Source of the DNA: Alistipes finegoldii DSM 17242
GTDB taxonomy: Bacteria; Bacteroidota; Bacteroidia; Bacteroidales; Rikenellaceae
Assembly: GCF_000265365.1 (NCBI RefSeq)
Contig: NC_018011.1
Coordinates: 2,249,501 to 2,313,500 of the forward strand
DNA: 64,000 nt
Direction: 5' to 3'
Shown here: positions 35,774 through 43,713 of the stretch, one piece after another
Layout: each line of letters opens with the position of its first letter
Position numbering within the stretch: the stretch's first letter is position 1
The notes under the pieces: model-generated
Seen by the model: only the letters and a program-made list of their open reading frames with translations
Told to the model about the DNA's origin: nothing
Database searches by the model: none
Program-made: the position numbers and the translations under genes

Positions 35774-36271
35774 TTATAATAGGTATGTCATCGGGGTAAA
35801 ACGGATTCCGTCCGTGACGCGTTCGGCGTCGGTTGCGGTGAATCCCAGTCTGCGGTATATTTCGACGGCATAGGGCGACGAGTTGACGGTGATGCGGGAA
35901 ACCGCCGGATCGGTGCGGCAGAAGTCGCGTACTGCGCTGAACAAGGCGCGGGCGATGCCCTGCCGGTGACAGGATGCGTCCACGAAGAGCAGGCTTATGT
36001 GGCTACGGTTTCTGACCGCGGCGACGCCGGCCAGCGTATCCTGCCGGAATGCTCCCCATAGCATCAGCGCGCCGGTGCGAAACTGTTCCGTCAGAGCTTC
36101 CGGGGCAATGAACCGGTGAAAGACGTCGATGCCTTCCTGCGCGTAATCAGGGGCTTCGAATTCTGCGAAAACGCGGCGGACGAGCGCGGAAGCCGCCGGG
36201 ATTTCCGCTTCGCGGAGCGGTCGGATGTCGGTTGCAGGCGGGGGTGTCGTGTCGGGAACGATCGGTTTCAT
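35774..36271 (-). CDS. GNAT-family N-acetyltransferase
   Basis: A 165-residue cytosolic acetyltransferase. The acetyl-CoA site is the segment LLFVDASCHRQGIARAL (about 95-111; Q/R-x-x-G-x-A type) and the C-terminal part carries AVEIYRRLGFT. The acceptor is unknown. It lies downstream of the terminator that ends the DUF3127 transcript, and I could not find a clear promoter. Confidence 0.85.
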   Translation of the reverse strand: MKPIVPDTTPPPATDIRPLREAEIPAASALVRRVFAEFEAPDYAQEGIDVFHRFIAPEALTEQFRTGALMLWGAFRQDTLAGVAAVRNRSHISLLFVDASCHRQGIARALFSAVRDFCRTDPAVSRITVNSSPYAVEIYRRLGFTATDAERVTDGIRFTPMTYLL

Positions 36272-36290
36272 GGGAGTGATTTTGAAATGA

Positions 36291-36319
36291 AAAAGGCGGC
36301 TGGAGATCCCAGCCGCCTT
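36291..36319 (-). terminator. terminator of the DUF3127 gene
   Basis: An 11-bp stem AAGGCGGCTGG/CCAGCCGCCTT, followed on the minus strand by five T. Confidence 0.85.
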
Positions 36320-36337
36320 GTATGTTTTCCGTCCGTT

Positions 36338-36706
36338 TTAGAACGGCAGGTCGTCCACCTCGGCGGGCGACGATGCATAAGAGGGTTCCTCGGCGATGGG
36401 CGGCATGTCGGGCATCGGGCCTGCGCCGGGAACTTCGGCCTGTTTGGGCTGGAGGCGCCATGCGCGGATGTCGGTGTACCAGCGGCCGTTGTATTCGCGC
36501 GACTCGATATTGACCGAGACGGTGTAGGCCGCACCCTCTTTCAGACGGGCCACGTCGTCGGGCTTGTTGAAAAACGTGACGCAGATCTTGCGGGCGAACG
36601 AACCTTCGTTCATCTCGAAGACCACGTCCTGACGCTGCCATTCGCCGCGTGCCGACGTTCCTTTTGTCACGGGCATTATTTTGTAAACTGTTCCTTCGAA
36701 TTCCAT
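36338..36706 (-). CDS. DUF3127 OB-fold protein with SSB-like C-terminal tip
   Basis: A 122-residue protein. Residues 1-85 match DUF3127 (MEFEGTVYKIMPVTKGTS, WYTDIRAWRLQP), a small OB-fold-like domain thought to bind nucleic acid. A Pro-rich linker (about 86-114) leads to a C-terminal tip VDDLPF that copies the acidic-hydrophobic tip (DDDIPF type) of single-strand binding protein, which recruits repair and replication partners. So I infer a role as an accessory SSB-like protein. It is a single-gene unit with its own -7 box and terminator. Confidence 0.85.
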   Translation of the reverse strand: MEFEGTVYKIMPVTKGTSARGEWQRQDVVFEMNEGSFARKICVTFFNKPDDVARLKEGAAYTVSVNIESREYNGRWYTDIRAWRLQPKQAEVPGAGPMPDMPPIAEEPSYASSPAEVDDLPF

Positions 36707-36743
36707 GGTGATGCTGTGAATGGATTAATAATCTTATTTTCCG

Positions 36744-36751
36744 CAAAGGTA
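36744..36751 (-). promoter_or_regulatory. -7 box for the DUF3127 gene
   Basis: TACCTTTG on the minus strand, 37 bases before the start. Confidence 0.6.
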
Positions 36752-36965
36752 ACAAAAAATCGGGAGAATCGCCGCACCTGCCGGCAAAATTCCCGCGCAA
36801 ATTTCTCGGCCGGGGAGTTTCGGGGCGCCGCGATTTTTTTGTGTTTTGCGTCGCCGGACGGGAAAAACTGCGCAGGCGTGTGCCCGGAGAATTCTATGGA
36901 TGCCGAAATCGGGGATTCCACACGTGCCGATTGGCTGTTCGGTCGGATGTGTCCTTCAAATAAGA
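36752..36965. other. GC-rich non-coding stretch
   Basis: Between the DUF3127 promoter and the tRNA terminator. It is rich in CpG steps; no ORF, RNA fold or repeat that I can support. Confidence 0.5.
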
Positions 36966-36994
36966 CAAAAAAGACCTGCATTTCTGCAGATCTT
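36966..36994 (-). terminator. terminator of the CAU tRNA
   Basis: A 10-bp stem with one mismatch (AAGACCTGCA/TGCAGATCTT), followed on the minus strand by six T; ten bases after the tRNA 3' end. Confidence 0.8.
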
Positions 36995-37004
36995 TGATTT
37001 TCAG

Positions 37005-37078
37005 TGGACCCAGAGGGGCATGATCCCACGACCTTCGGATTATGAGTCCGCTGCTCTAACCGACTGAGCTATGGGTCC
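37005..37078 (-). tRNA. tRNA with CAU anticodon (elongator Met or Ile2)
   Basis: A 74-base cloverleaf: acceptor GGACCCA/TGGGTCC, D arm AGCTCAGTCGGTTAGAGC, anticodon stem GCGGA-TCCGA with CAT in the loop. CCA is not encoded. A CAU anticodon may be elongator Met or, with lysidine, Ile (AUA); I cannot decide. The T loop reads ATCATGC instead of the usual TTCRANY, and the T stem has a T-T mismatch. Confidence 0.88.
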
Positions 37079-37109
37079 GTCCGGCGGCTGTGTGCCCAAA
37101 CCGCGGGCA

Positions 37110-37117
37110 CAAATATA
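37110..37117 (-). promoter_or_regulatory. -7 box for the CAU tRNA
   Basis: TATATTTG on the minus strand, 32 bases before the mature 5' end. Confidence 0.5.
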
Positions 37118-37185
37118 GCAAAACAAATCCGAATTCCCAATATGACGCGGAGATTTTTTAGGTCCGGGCAAGCCGCGGCGGGGGC

Positions 37186-38013
37186 TTACTGACGGTCGAA
37201 AATGTCGTTGAGGACCTTGGCCAGCCGGTAGCCGGCTTTGGCGAGCTGCTCTTCGGCCAGCGGTTTGTATTTCAGGATGAAGTCGTGTCCCAGTTTGTCG
37301 CCCGGCTTCACGTCGTAGATACATTTCGAGTTTGCTGCCGATTCGCGGCCCCAGTCGTAGATGTCGCCGGCGATCGCCGCCCGCTGCTGTTCTTCGGTGT
37401 AGCGGTCGAGCAGGAAGGCCAGATCGGAGAAGCTCCAAGGGTGGGTCGTCGCTACGATCGGGGTGTCCCAGATCGTGTGGTAGCGGATTTCGCTGCCCTT
37501 GAGGACGACGTTGAAATAGCCGATTTCCTGGTTGTCCGGCCAGCGGACGTGTCCGGGGCAGTGCATGTCCCCCAGACAGTGGACGATGACCTGAATGCAG
37601 GCCAGCCGCGTGGAGTCGTTCATCTCGTGCATGCGGTTTTTCAGCCGGTCGGCAGCCCGCTCGACGTAATAGAGGCAGTTGGCCAGATATTTGTCGCCGG
37701 GCAGCCTGTTGCCGCGGATTACCTCGCCGCTTTCGTCCACCGAGAAGGTGTGGGGCAGCATGTGCATGCGGGGACCGTTGGTGGGCGTATAGCCCAGATC
37801 GACGAGCATTTGGGGCTTGTAATCGTCCATCCACGAAGCGTAATAGACGATCGAGCGGCCGTCGAGCAGTTTGTCCAGATTGGCTTTGGCCTTTTTCGTC
37901 AGGTGTTGCTCGGCCAGACGGGCGACGGCGGCGTGTCCCAGCCTGCCCCATGCGAAGGCGCCCTGAGCGGACGTCAGTGCGGCGAAGGCCGCGATGAGAA
38001 GGAGTCTCTTCAT
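37186..38013 (-). CDS. S1/P1-type zinc-dependent nuclease
   Basis: A 275-residue exported enzyme. After the signal peptide (about 1-21, ending GAFA) the mature protein starts with WGRLGH, as S1/P1 nucleases start with a Trp that binds zinc. Further ligands lie in YYASWMDDYK, MLPHTFSVD, VHCLGDMHCPGHV and HTIWDTPIV. The family cleaves single-stranded DNA and RNA and removes 3' phosphates. The usual HQPLH is HCPGH here. A periplasmic or secreted nuclease for nucleotide scavenging is the likely role. Confidence 0.88.
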   Translation of the reverse strand: MKRLLLIAAFAALTSAQGAFAWGRLGHAAVARLAEQHLTKKAKANLDKLLDGRSIVYYASWMDDYKPQMLVDLGYTPTNGPRMHMLPHTFSVDESGEVIRGNRLPGDKYLANCLYYVERAADRLKNRMHEMNDSTRLACIQVIVHCLGDMHCPGHVRWPDNQEIGYFNVVLKGSEIRYHTIWDTPIVATTHPWSFSDLAFLLDRYTEEQQRAAIAGDIYDWGRESAANSKCIYDVKPGDKLGHDFILKYKPLAEEQLAKAGYRLAKVLNDIFDRQ

Positions 38014-38329
38014 GTTTTAAGGTGTTTTGTTGTTTTTTCTTTCCGGCCCATGCGCGGCGCGGACGTTTGTCATAATATAATACCGTGCTGCGGGACGAAA
38101 CACCTATCCGGCGGCGGGAAATTTTCGGGATATTTTGTCGCGGGCCTTTGGGAGCCTTTCTGCGGGCTGTTTTTATCCGTCCGGCGCGGTTTTCGGCGCG
38201 AGGCGTTTTCGCTGCGGAAGCAGTGCGGAGATAAAAAGTTTCGCGGAAAATCGGGCGGAGTATTGTTTGTTGCAAATAAATTCGTACCTTTGTCCCGCTT
38301 AAGCAATCAATTAAAACAAAAACAACGAA
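38014..38329. other. intergenic region between nuclease and rpmE2
   Basis: 316 bases between divergent genes. The right end carries the rpmE2 promoter (38285-38292). The middle is GC-rich and holds no gene I can support; no clear -7 box for the nuclease was found. Confidence 0.5.
38285..38292 (+). promoter_or_regulatory. -7 box for rpmE2
   Basis: TACCTTTG, 37 bases before the rpmE2 start. Confidence 0.65.
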
Positions 38330-38596
38330 ATGAAAAAGGGTATTCATCCGGAGAATTATCGTTTGGTGGCGTTCAAGGACATGTCCAACGACCACGTGTT
38401 TTTGTGTCGGTCCGCCGTTTCGACAAAAGAGACCATCGAAGTGAACGGCGAAACCTATCCCGTGTATAAGATGGAAATTTCCAACACGTCGCACCCGTTT
38501 TACACCGGTAAGATGAAGTTGGTAGACACCGCCGGTCGCGTCGATAAGTTTATGAGCCGTTACGCAAAACGCTACGATAAGAAAGGCGCGAAATAG
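38330..38596 (+). CDS. rpmE2: 50S ribosomal protein L31, type B
   Basis: An 88-residue large-subunit protein: MKKGIHPENYRLVAFKD, SHPFYTGK and KFMSRYAKRY. The Cys pair of zinc-binding L31 is missing, so this is the type B form, which does not depend on zinc. Single-gene unit with a -7 box and a hairpin terminator. Confidence 0.95.
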   Translation: MKKGIHPENYRLVAFKDMSNDHVFLCRSAVSTKETIEVNGETYPVYKMEISNTSHPFYTGKMKLVDTAGRVDKFMSRYAKRYDKKGAK

Positions 38597-38618
38597 GCGC
38601 TTTCCGCATTGAGAGACA

Positions 38619-38652
38619 ACGGGCTGCACTTGTGTGCGGCCCGTTTGTTTTT
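38619..38652 (+). terminator. terminator of rpmE2
   Basis: A stem ACGGGC-T-GCAC/GTGC-G-GCCCGT with a four-base loop, followed by T-rich sequence. Confidence 0.75.
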
Positions 38653-38854
38653 GGTGCGTTTTGTTGCAGAGAGAGCTATTTTGCGGTCGAGGGAATGTCT
38701 GCGTGGAGGAACGGTCCTGCGGTTGAGGGCGTGTTTGGCGGTTGTAGGAACGTTTCTGCGGCCGGGGTGCGGATATGCCGGGGAAGGACCGGCGGTGCGG
38801 CCGGAATTTTCGTTCTGGGGCCGATTTTTTTGTACACGATATCGTTTTTATGTA

Positions 38855-38862
38855 TATATTTG
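38855..38862 (+). promoter_or_regulatory. -7 box for the coiled-coil lipoprotein
   Basis: TATATTTG, 39 bases before the start. Confidence 0.6.
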
Positions 38863-38901
38863 CCGCCGTAAGGCAAACAATGACTTAAACGTTAGAAAGT
38901 T

Positions 38902-39759
38902 ATGAAGCATGTAATTGTCATGGCGCTGGGGGCTGCGCTGGCTCTGGCGTCGTGTGTGAGCAAAGGGACGGTCGTCAAGGTCGAGGAGCAGCGCGATTCG
39001 CTTTCGGTGGTCGTCAGCGCGAAGGATTCGCTGATCAGTGCTGTTTTCGAGGACATCAGTTCTATTTCCGAGAATCTTGCGCTGATCAGGACGCGTGAGA
39101 ATCTGCTCTCGGTGGCGGGCGACGCCGAAGGCGGCCGCCGTCCCGTGGAGGAGATCAACAACGATATCGCCGCCATCGACCGGCTGCTGCGGGAAAACAA
39201 AGTCAAGATCGCTTCGCTGCAAAGCGCTGTCGCGCAGTTGCGCAAAGCCAATCTGCGCCTCGACGGACTGGAGAAGATGATTCGGGACATGAGCGCGCAG
39301 CTTGCCGAGAAGAAAAACGAAATTGCCCGGCTGCGGGAGAATCTCACCCAGATGGGGGTCGAGGTGGAGACCCTGACCGAGCAGGTGGCTGTGCGGAGCG
39401 AGCAGGTCGAAACCCTGAATACCGAGAAGGTCGAGCTGGAGAACCAGCTGAATACGGTGTATTACATCGTCGGGACCGAGAAAGAGCTGCGTGAGGCGCA
39501 GATCATCAACAAGCAGGGTTTCATCGGGCGTACGCTGACGGTCAATAAGACCAATAATCTGGACAGCTTCACCAAGACCGATTCGCGGCTGCTGTCGGAG
39601 GTGCCGATCGGGCAGAAAAAGGTTTCGGTCGTGACGACGCATCCCGAAGAGTCGTACGAGTTGGTGACGGATGCCGACAAGGTCGTGTTGAAACTGCTCA
39701 TCACCGATCCCGTCCGTTTTTGGGAGTCGTCGAAGATTCTGATCATAAGCTATAAATAA
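38902..39759 (+). CDS. coiled-coil lipoprotein of unknown function
   Basis: A 285-residue predicted lipoprotein: signal peptide ending ALASC (Cys18), then a long coiled coil (about 30-185, rich in Glu, Leu, Arg, Asn) and a compact C-terminal domain (about 186-285) with YYIVGTEKELR and a closing SSKILIISYK. I have seen this shape in Bacteroidetes envelope proteins but cannot name a function. Single-gene unit with its own promoter and a perfect palindromic terminator. Confidence 0.8.
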   Translation: MKHVIVMALGAALALASCVSKGTVVKVEEQRDSLSVVVSAKDSLISAVFEDISSISENLALIRTRENLLSVAGDAEGGRRPVEEINNDIAAIDRLLRENKVKIASLQSAVAQLRKANLRLDGLEKMIRDMSAQLAEKKNEIARLRENLTQMGVEVETLTEQVAVRSEQVETLNTEKVELENQLNTVYYIVGTEKELREAQIINKQGFIGRTLTVNKTNNLDSFTKTDSRLLSEVPIGQKKVSVVTTHPEESYELVTDADKVVLKLLITDPVRFWESSKILIISYK

Positions 39760-39797
39760 CGGGCGGCGGGCCGGATGATCCGGCGCCGCGCGGCAAT

Positions 39798-39835
39798 GAG
39801 AGAGGCATCCCGGAATATTCCGGGATGCCTCTCTC
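39798..39835 (+). terminator. perfect 38-base palindrome, terminator
   Basis: A perfect inverted repeat of 19 bp per arm (GAGAGAGGCATCCCGGAAT and its complement) 38 bases after the lipoprotein stop, followed by TTTG. Likely a terminator. Confidence 0.7.
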
Positions 39836-39989
39836 GTTTGGCGAGCGAGTGAGTTCAGCAAGGAAACCGAGATGGGGCGGATAATGGATGTATTTTGTCA
39901 GAGACGGGCGGTGTATGGCATGCCGGACACGTTTTTTGATTCGGATCGGAATGGAGACGAACCGTTATTTGCGATGCGCGGTGTTCTGT

Positions 39990-40021
39990 TTTGTCATTTT
40001 TATTTTTTTTACGTACATTTG
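39990..40021 (+). promoter_or_regulatory. complete -33/-7 promoter of the AraC gene
   Basis: TTTG at 39990-39993 and TACATTTG at 40014-40021 with 20 bases between them, the full Bacteroidetes pattern. It supports the start of the AraC gene at 40050. Confidence 0.7.
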
Positions 40022-40049
40022 GACAATAAAAAATATACATAGTTGTAAT

Positions 40050-40958
40050 ATGGATTATCAAATCAAACCGCAGTTTGTGGAGGCCGGTTTGAAAGAGAAT
40101 TGCCCTGCGGATTGTAGTAGTTGTCCTACGTTTCCTGCGCCGTTTCGCCGCATAGGCGATTCGAATTACTGCCGTTTCGCGCAAATTTCTTTTTCAGCAG
40201 GAGAAGGGGTGACTTTTCCCGCAGACCGCATGGTGCGCATTCTTTTCGTGATGTCGGGTTCGCTGATGATGGAGCATGGGGATACGGTGCGGCTTGTGAC
40301 GTCGAAACAATACGTATGTCTGGCGAGGGGCGAACGTTTCGTCACCACGGCGCAGGACGACGCCCATGTCGTCGTGCTATCGCTGATTCACCGCATCGAG
40401 TTCTGCGAACAGGATATCTTCGATAAGGTGATGCCCTACGATACGGTCATCCCGACCGAAGCAGTGCCGCGGCTTTCGATGCATCCTACGATCGAACGCC
40501 TGCTCTGCGATCTGTTCGCCGTTCCGGAGCTGAGCGAGTGCGCCCGTTACCACAAAATGAAGGCTACGGAGCTTTTCATGATGATCAAGGTGCTGTATAC
40601 CCCGACGGAGCATGCTTATTTCTTCCAGTCGATGATTCAGCCGCAGGATAACTTCCGCGTGTTCGTGTGCAACAATTACGACAAGGCGCAGGGCGTGGCG
40701 GAGCTGGCCGCGCTTGCGGGCATGAGCCTTTCGGTCTTCAAGCGCCGCTTCGCCGAGCACTTCAACGACAGCGTCTATCATTGGATGATGCGCCAGAAGG
40801 CGCTGAAGATCTTTACGGATATCCGCGACGGCGAGGACAGCACGAAGGTGCTGATGAACAAGTATGGATTCCGCCATTATACGCAGTTCAGCCGGTTCTG
40901 CAAGAATTACCTGCAGGCGACGCCCGCGCAGCTGATCGCATCCATAAAGGAGGGGTAG
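40050..40958 (+). CDS. AraC-family regulator with an N-terminal cysteine cluster
   Basis: A 302-residue transcription factor. The N-terminal half (about 40-170) looks like a cupin-type sensor; the C-terminal AraC HTH domain (about 205-300) has ELAALAGMSLSVFKRRFAEH and KYGFRHYTQFSRFCKN. Four Cys (18, 22, 25, 41) cluster near the N-terminus, in a C-x3-C-x2-C pattern plus one. I chose the start MDYQIKPQF because the promoter lies just before it. It stands alone; its target genes are not visible. Confidence 0.87.
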   Translation: MDYQIKPQFVEAGLKENCPADCSSCPTFPAPFRRIGDSNYCRFAQISFSAGEGVTFPADRMVRILFVMSGSLMMEHGDTVRLVTSKQYVCLARGERFVTTAQDDAHVVVLSLIHRIEFCEQDIFDKVMPYDTVIPTEAVPRLSMHPTIERLLCDLFAVPELSECARYHKMKATELFMMIKVLYTPTEHAYFFQSMIQPQDNFRVFVCNNYDKAQGVAELAALAGMSLSVFKRRFAEHFNDSVYHWMMRQKALKIFTDIRDGEDSTKVLMNKYGFRHYTQFSRFCKNYLQATPAQLIASIKEG

Positions 40959-41065
40959 TAGGGGATTTGTCCCGTACCGTCCGCAGACGGAGAGCATATG
41001 CCGGCAGCTTGGGTTTGTTGTCGGATTGTGGAAACGGAGAGGCTGTGGGCTTCTCCGCTTCTTTT

Positions 41066-41587
41066 TCAGCGCTCCAGCAGGTAGACGTTCAGATCGACGA
41101 ACTCCCCGTCGGCAAGTCGTTCTCCCCGGACTTCCACCCGGTCGAGCGCGAATCCGAGCCGCTGGGGAATGCGGTTGCTACGGTAGTTGCCCAGTGCGCA
41201 GCGTATTTCGATGCGTTCCATGCCCATCTCTTCGAAAGCGAGCCGGCAGAGCGCCTGCACGGCGGACGTCATGATCCCCCGGCCCTGAAACTCGCTGCGG
41301 AGCCAGTAGCCGATTTCGATGGTGCGCGTCGTGCTGTCCGCCGATTTGAAGCCGATCAGTCCTGCGAACGCATCTCCGCTCCGGATCGTGAAGACCGGGT
41401 TTGCCGTGTCGTTCAGCATCCCTGCGACGACCTCCTGTGTTTGCTCCACGCGGTGCGTCGCCGCCACGAACGGGAGCCAGCGTCCGAGGTGTTCGCGCTG
41501 GGTGTCTATGGCGCCGAAAATCGCAGGGGCGTCCCCGCTGCGCAGCGAACGCAGCGAGAAGTCGTCGAAAAGCGGAATCGTTTTCAT
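41066..41587 (-). CDS. RimJ/RimL-type GNAT acetyltransferase
   Basis: A 173-residue acetyltransferase: LRSLRSGDAPAIF at the start, IGYWLRSEFQGRGIMTSAV (acetyl-CoA site, about 99-117), and CALGNYRSNRIPQRLGF near the C-terminus, as in RimJ/RimL and the related ribosomal-protein serine acetyltransferases. Start MKTIPLFDD was chosen from the -7 box 22 bases upstream. The acceptor is unknown. Confidence 0.87.
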   Translation of the reverse strand: MKTIPLFDDFSLRSLRSGDAPAIFGAIDTQREHLGRWLPFVAATHRVEQTQEVVAGMLNDTANPVFTIRSGDAFAGLIGFKSADSTTRTIEIGYWLRSEFQGRGIMTSAVQALCRLAFEEMGMERIEIRCALGNYRSNRIPQRLGFALDRVEVRGERLADGEFVDLNVYLLER

Positions 41588-41608
41588 GGTATATGCCGGT
41601 TTTGGGAG

Positions 41609-41616
41609 CAAAGGTA
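41609..41616 (-). promoter_or_regulatory. -7 box for the GNAT gene
   Basis: TACCTTTG on the minus strand, 21 bases before the start. Confidence 0.6.
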
Positions 41617-41782
41617 ATGAAAAATCTGGGATGCTGTTTTTTTATATATTAAATAGGTGTCGGAGCGTTTTTGCACCTGCAATTCCTGTGGTTTCGGAGC
41701 GTGCAGGGGCGGAACGGTAATAACCTTGGGTGCGGAGGGTGATATTTTTTGCAGAAGCTGTTGTAAAATATAAAACTTTTCC

Positions 41783-41790
41783 TATCTTTG
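41783..41790 (+). promoter_or_regulatory. distal -7 box of the tRNA-tuf cluster
   Basis: TATCTTTG, about 136 bases before tRNA-Thr. Confidence 0.6.
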
Positions 41791-41897
41791 CACCCGATTT
41801 CACCCCTGTAAAAAAGGCGGTAGACCGACGTTCTTTGAGAAGAGTAAAAAAGTGAAAAATTTATTGGAAATAATTTGGCCGGTAAATTTTTTATGCC

Positions 41898-41905
41898 TAC
41901 TTTTG
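41898..41905 (+). promoter_or_regulatory. proximal -7 box of the tRNA-tuf cluster
   Basis: TACTTTTG, 21 bases before tRNA-Thr; two start sites would give strong expression. Confidence 0.55.
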
Positions 41906-41926
41906 CAATCCAAAACGGTTGATTTT

Positions 41927-42000
41927 GCCGATGTAGCTCAGTTGGCCAGAGCAGCTGATTTGTAATCAGCTGGTCGGGGGTTCGAATCCCTCCATCGGCT
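41927..42000 (+). tRNA. tRNA-Thr(TGT)
   Basis: A 74-base cloverleaf with acceptor GCCGATG/CATCGGC, anticodon TGT, canonical T arm GGGGGTTCGAATCCCTC. CCA is not encoded. First of three tRNA genes before tuf; a 125-base GC-rich spacer follows. Confidence 0.97.
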
Positions 42001-42125
42001 CGGACAGCCGATGCGAGAGAAGCGGAAAGACGAAGGTCTTCCGGAACACGAGCAGCGGCGCAACGAAAGCCTCACGGGGAAGACCCGCGCAAAAAGCGAG
42101 CCGATCTTTCAGGGGCAGACAACTT

Positions 42126-42208
42126 GGGAAGTTACCAGAGTGGCCAAATGGGGCAGACTGTAAATCTGCTGGCTTACGCCTTCGGTGGTTCGAATCCATC
42201 ACTTCCCA
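42126..42208 (+). tRNA. tRNA-Tyr(GTA)
   Basis: An 83-base class II tRNA with acceptor GGGAAGT/ACTTCCC, anticodon GTA and a long variable arm (CTTACGCCTTCGG region). CCA not encoded. Confidence 0.97.
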
Positions 42209-42305
42209 CTAAGAAAGAGTGCCGGTTGGAGTTGCAAGATCTTCGGCGGTGTCCGATCGACGGACGGCGCGGAGGAAAGGGTAGACTCTGATACGGTATA
42301 TTTTT

Positions 42306-42378
42306 GCGGAAGTAGCTCAGTTGATAGAGCATCAGCCTTCCAAGCTGAGGGTCGCGAGTTTGAGCCTCGTCTTCCGCT
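42306..42378 (+). tRNA. tRNA-Gly(TCC)
   Basis: A 73-base cloverleaf with acceptor GCGGAAG/CTTCCGC and anticodon TCC. The T loop reads TTTGAGC. CCA not encoded. Confidence 0.96.
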
Positions 42379-42405
42379 CAAGACGCAGAAGCGTGTGATA
42401 CGGAC

Positions 42406-42431
42406 GTCTCCTATCGGTTGATAGGGGAGTT
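42406..42431 (+). terminator. hairpin between tRNA-Gly and tuf
   Basis: CTC-CTATC/GATAG-GGGAG stem with a small bulge followed by a T-rich stretch; may attenuate transcription into tuf. Confidence 0.4.
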
Positions 42432-42510
42432 TGTGTCGCCCGCTCGTTCTGCGAAATGAATTTTTAAAACTTTAAAGCAATTTTTAACAATACTTTAAAT
42501 ACTTAATACT

Positions 42511-43698
42511 ATGGCAAAAGAAAAATTCGACCGTTCGAAACCGCATGTGAACATCGGTACCATCGGACACGTTGACCACGGTAAGACCACCCTTACCGCT
42601 GCTATCACGACCGTTCTGGCTAAGAAAGGTCTGTCGGAGCTTCGTTCGTTCGACTCCATCGACAACGCTCCTGAGGAGAAAGAGCGTGGTATCACGATCA
42701 ACACCTCGCACGTTGAGTACCAGACGGCCAACCGCCACTATGCTCACGTAGACTGCCCCGGACACGCCGACTATGTGAAGAACATGGTTACCGGTGCCGC
42801 TCAGATGGACGGTGCCATTCTGGTAGTTGCCGCAACGGACGGCCCGATGCCCCAGACCAACGAGCACGTGCTGCTCGCCCGTCAGGTGAACGTTCCCCGC
42901 ATCGTTGTTTTCTTGAACAAGTGCGACATGGTGGACGACCCCGAAATGCTCGACCTCGTCGAGATGGAGGTTCGCGACCTGCTTTCGAAATACGAATATG
43001 ACGGCGACAACGCTCCCGTTATCCGCGGTTCCGCACTCGGCGGCCTGAACGGCGAGCCGGCATGGGAGGACAAGATCATGGAGCTGATGAACGCTGTTGA
43101 CGAGTATATTCCGATCCCGCAGCGTGAGAACGAGAAGCCGTTCCTGATGCCTGTCGAGGACGTGTTCTCGATCACCGGCCGCGGTACCGTTGTAACGGGC
43201 CGTATCGAGACCGGTATCATCCACGTAGGCGATCCCGTCGAGATCGTAGGTCTTGAGGAGAAGACCCTGACTTCGACCTGTACGGGCGTCGAGATGTTCC
43301 GCAAGCTGCTCGACGAGGGCGAGGCCGGCGACAACGTAGGTCTGCTGCTCCGCGGTATCGACAAGAAAGAGGTTAAGCGCGGTATGGTAGTCGCTAAACC
43401 CGGCTCGATCACCCCGCACACCGAGTTCGAGGCTGAGGTCTACATCCTGAAGAAGGAAGAGGGTGGCCGTCACACGCCGTTCCACAACAACTATCGTCCC
43501 CAGTTCTATCTGCGTACGATGGACGTGACCGGTGAGGTTCACCTGCCCGCAGGCGTAGACATGGTTATGCCCGGCGACCACGTGACCATCACCGTGAAGC
43601 TGATCTACCCGGTAGCTATCAACGAAGGTCTGCGTTTCGCAATCCGCGAGGGTGGCCGTACGGTAGGTGCAGGTCAGATCCTGAAGATCGTGAAATAA
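42511..43698 (+). CDS. tuf: elongation factor Tu
   Basis: A 395-residue GTPase that carries aminoacyl-tRNA to the ribosome. G1 is GHVDHGKTTLT (about 18-28), then DCPGHADY (G3) and NKCDMVDD (G4); domains 2 and 3 follow. Full length, with the codon bias of a highly expressed gene. It is flanked by tRNA genes, a classical arrangement, and followed by a strong hairpin. Confidence 0.98.
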   Translation: MAKEKFDRSKPHVNIGTIGHVDHGKTTLTAAITTVLAKKGLSELRSFDSIDNAPEEKERGITINTSHVEYQTANRHYAHVDCPGHADYVKNMVTGAAQMDGAILVVAATDGPMPQTNEHVLLARQVNVPRIVVFLNKCDMVDDPEMLDLVEMEVRDLLSKYEYDGDNAPVIRGSALGGLNGEPAWEDKIMELMNAVDEYIPIPQRENEKPFLMPVEDVFSITGRGTVVTGRIETGIIHVGDPVEIVGLEEKTLTSTCTGVEMFRKLLDEGEAGDNVGLLLRGIDKKEVKRGMVVAKPGSITPHTEFEAEVYILKKEEGGRHTPFHNNYRPQFYLRTMDVTGEVHLPAGVDMVMPGDHVTITVKLIYPVAINEGLRFAIREGGRTVGAGQILKIVK

Positions 43699-43713
43699 TT
43701 TTCACAACCCATA

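Larger units (their letters stand above)
38597..38901. other. intergenic region after rpmE2
   Basis: 305 bases: the rpmE2 terminator, a GC-rich stretch (about 38650-38820) in which a 17-base motif of the form AGGAACGnTnCTGCGG appears twice about 48 bases apart, and the promoter of the next lipoprotein. No gene seen. Confidence 0.45.
41588..41926. other. promoter region of the tRNA-tuf cluster
   Basis: 339 bases between divergent units: a minus-strand -7 box for the GNAT gene, then AT-rich sequence with two plus-strand -7 boxes before tRNA-Thr. No gene seen. Confidence 0.55.

Noticed and set aside
38653..38830. Twice-repeated 17-base motif after rpmE2 as a CRISPR-like or regulatory repeat
   Set aside because: Only two imperfect copies, with no regular spacing and no cas genes.
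39798..39835. Perfect 38-base palindrome as an operator or attachment site
   Set aside because: It lies just downstream of a stop codon with T following; a terminator explains it. No second copy in the window.
42001..42305. GC-rich spacers between tRNA-Thr, -Tyr and -Gly as further RNA genes
   Set aside because: No cloverleaf, promoter or terminator found. A GCCGATG copy after tRNA-Thr repeats the acceptor sequence but forms nothing else I can support.
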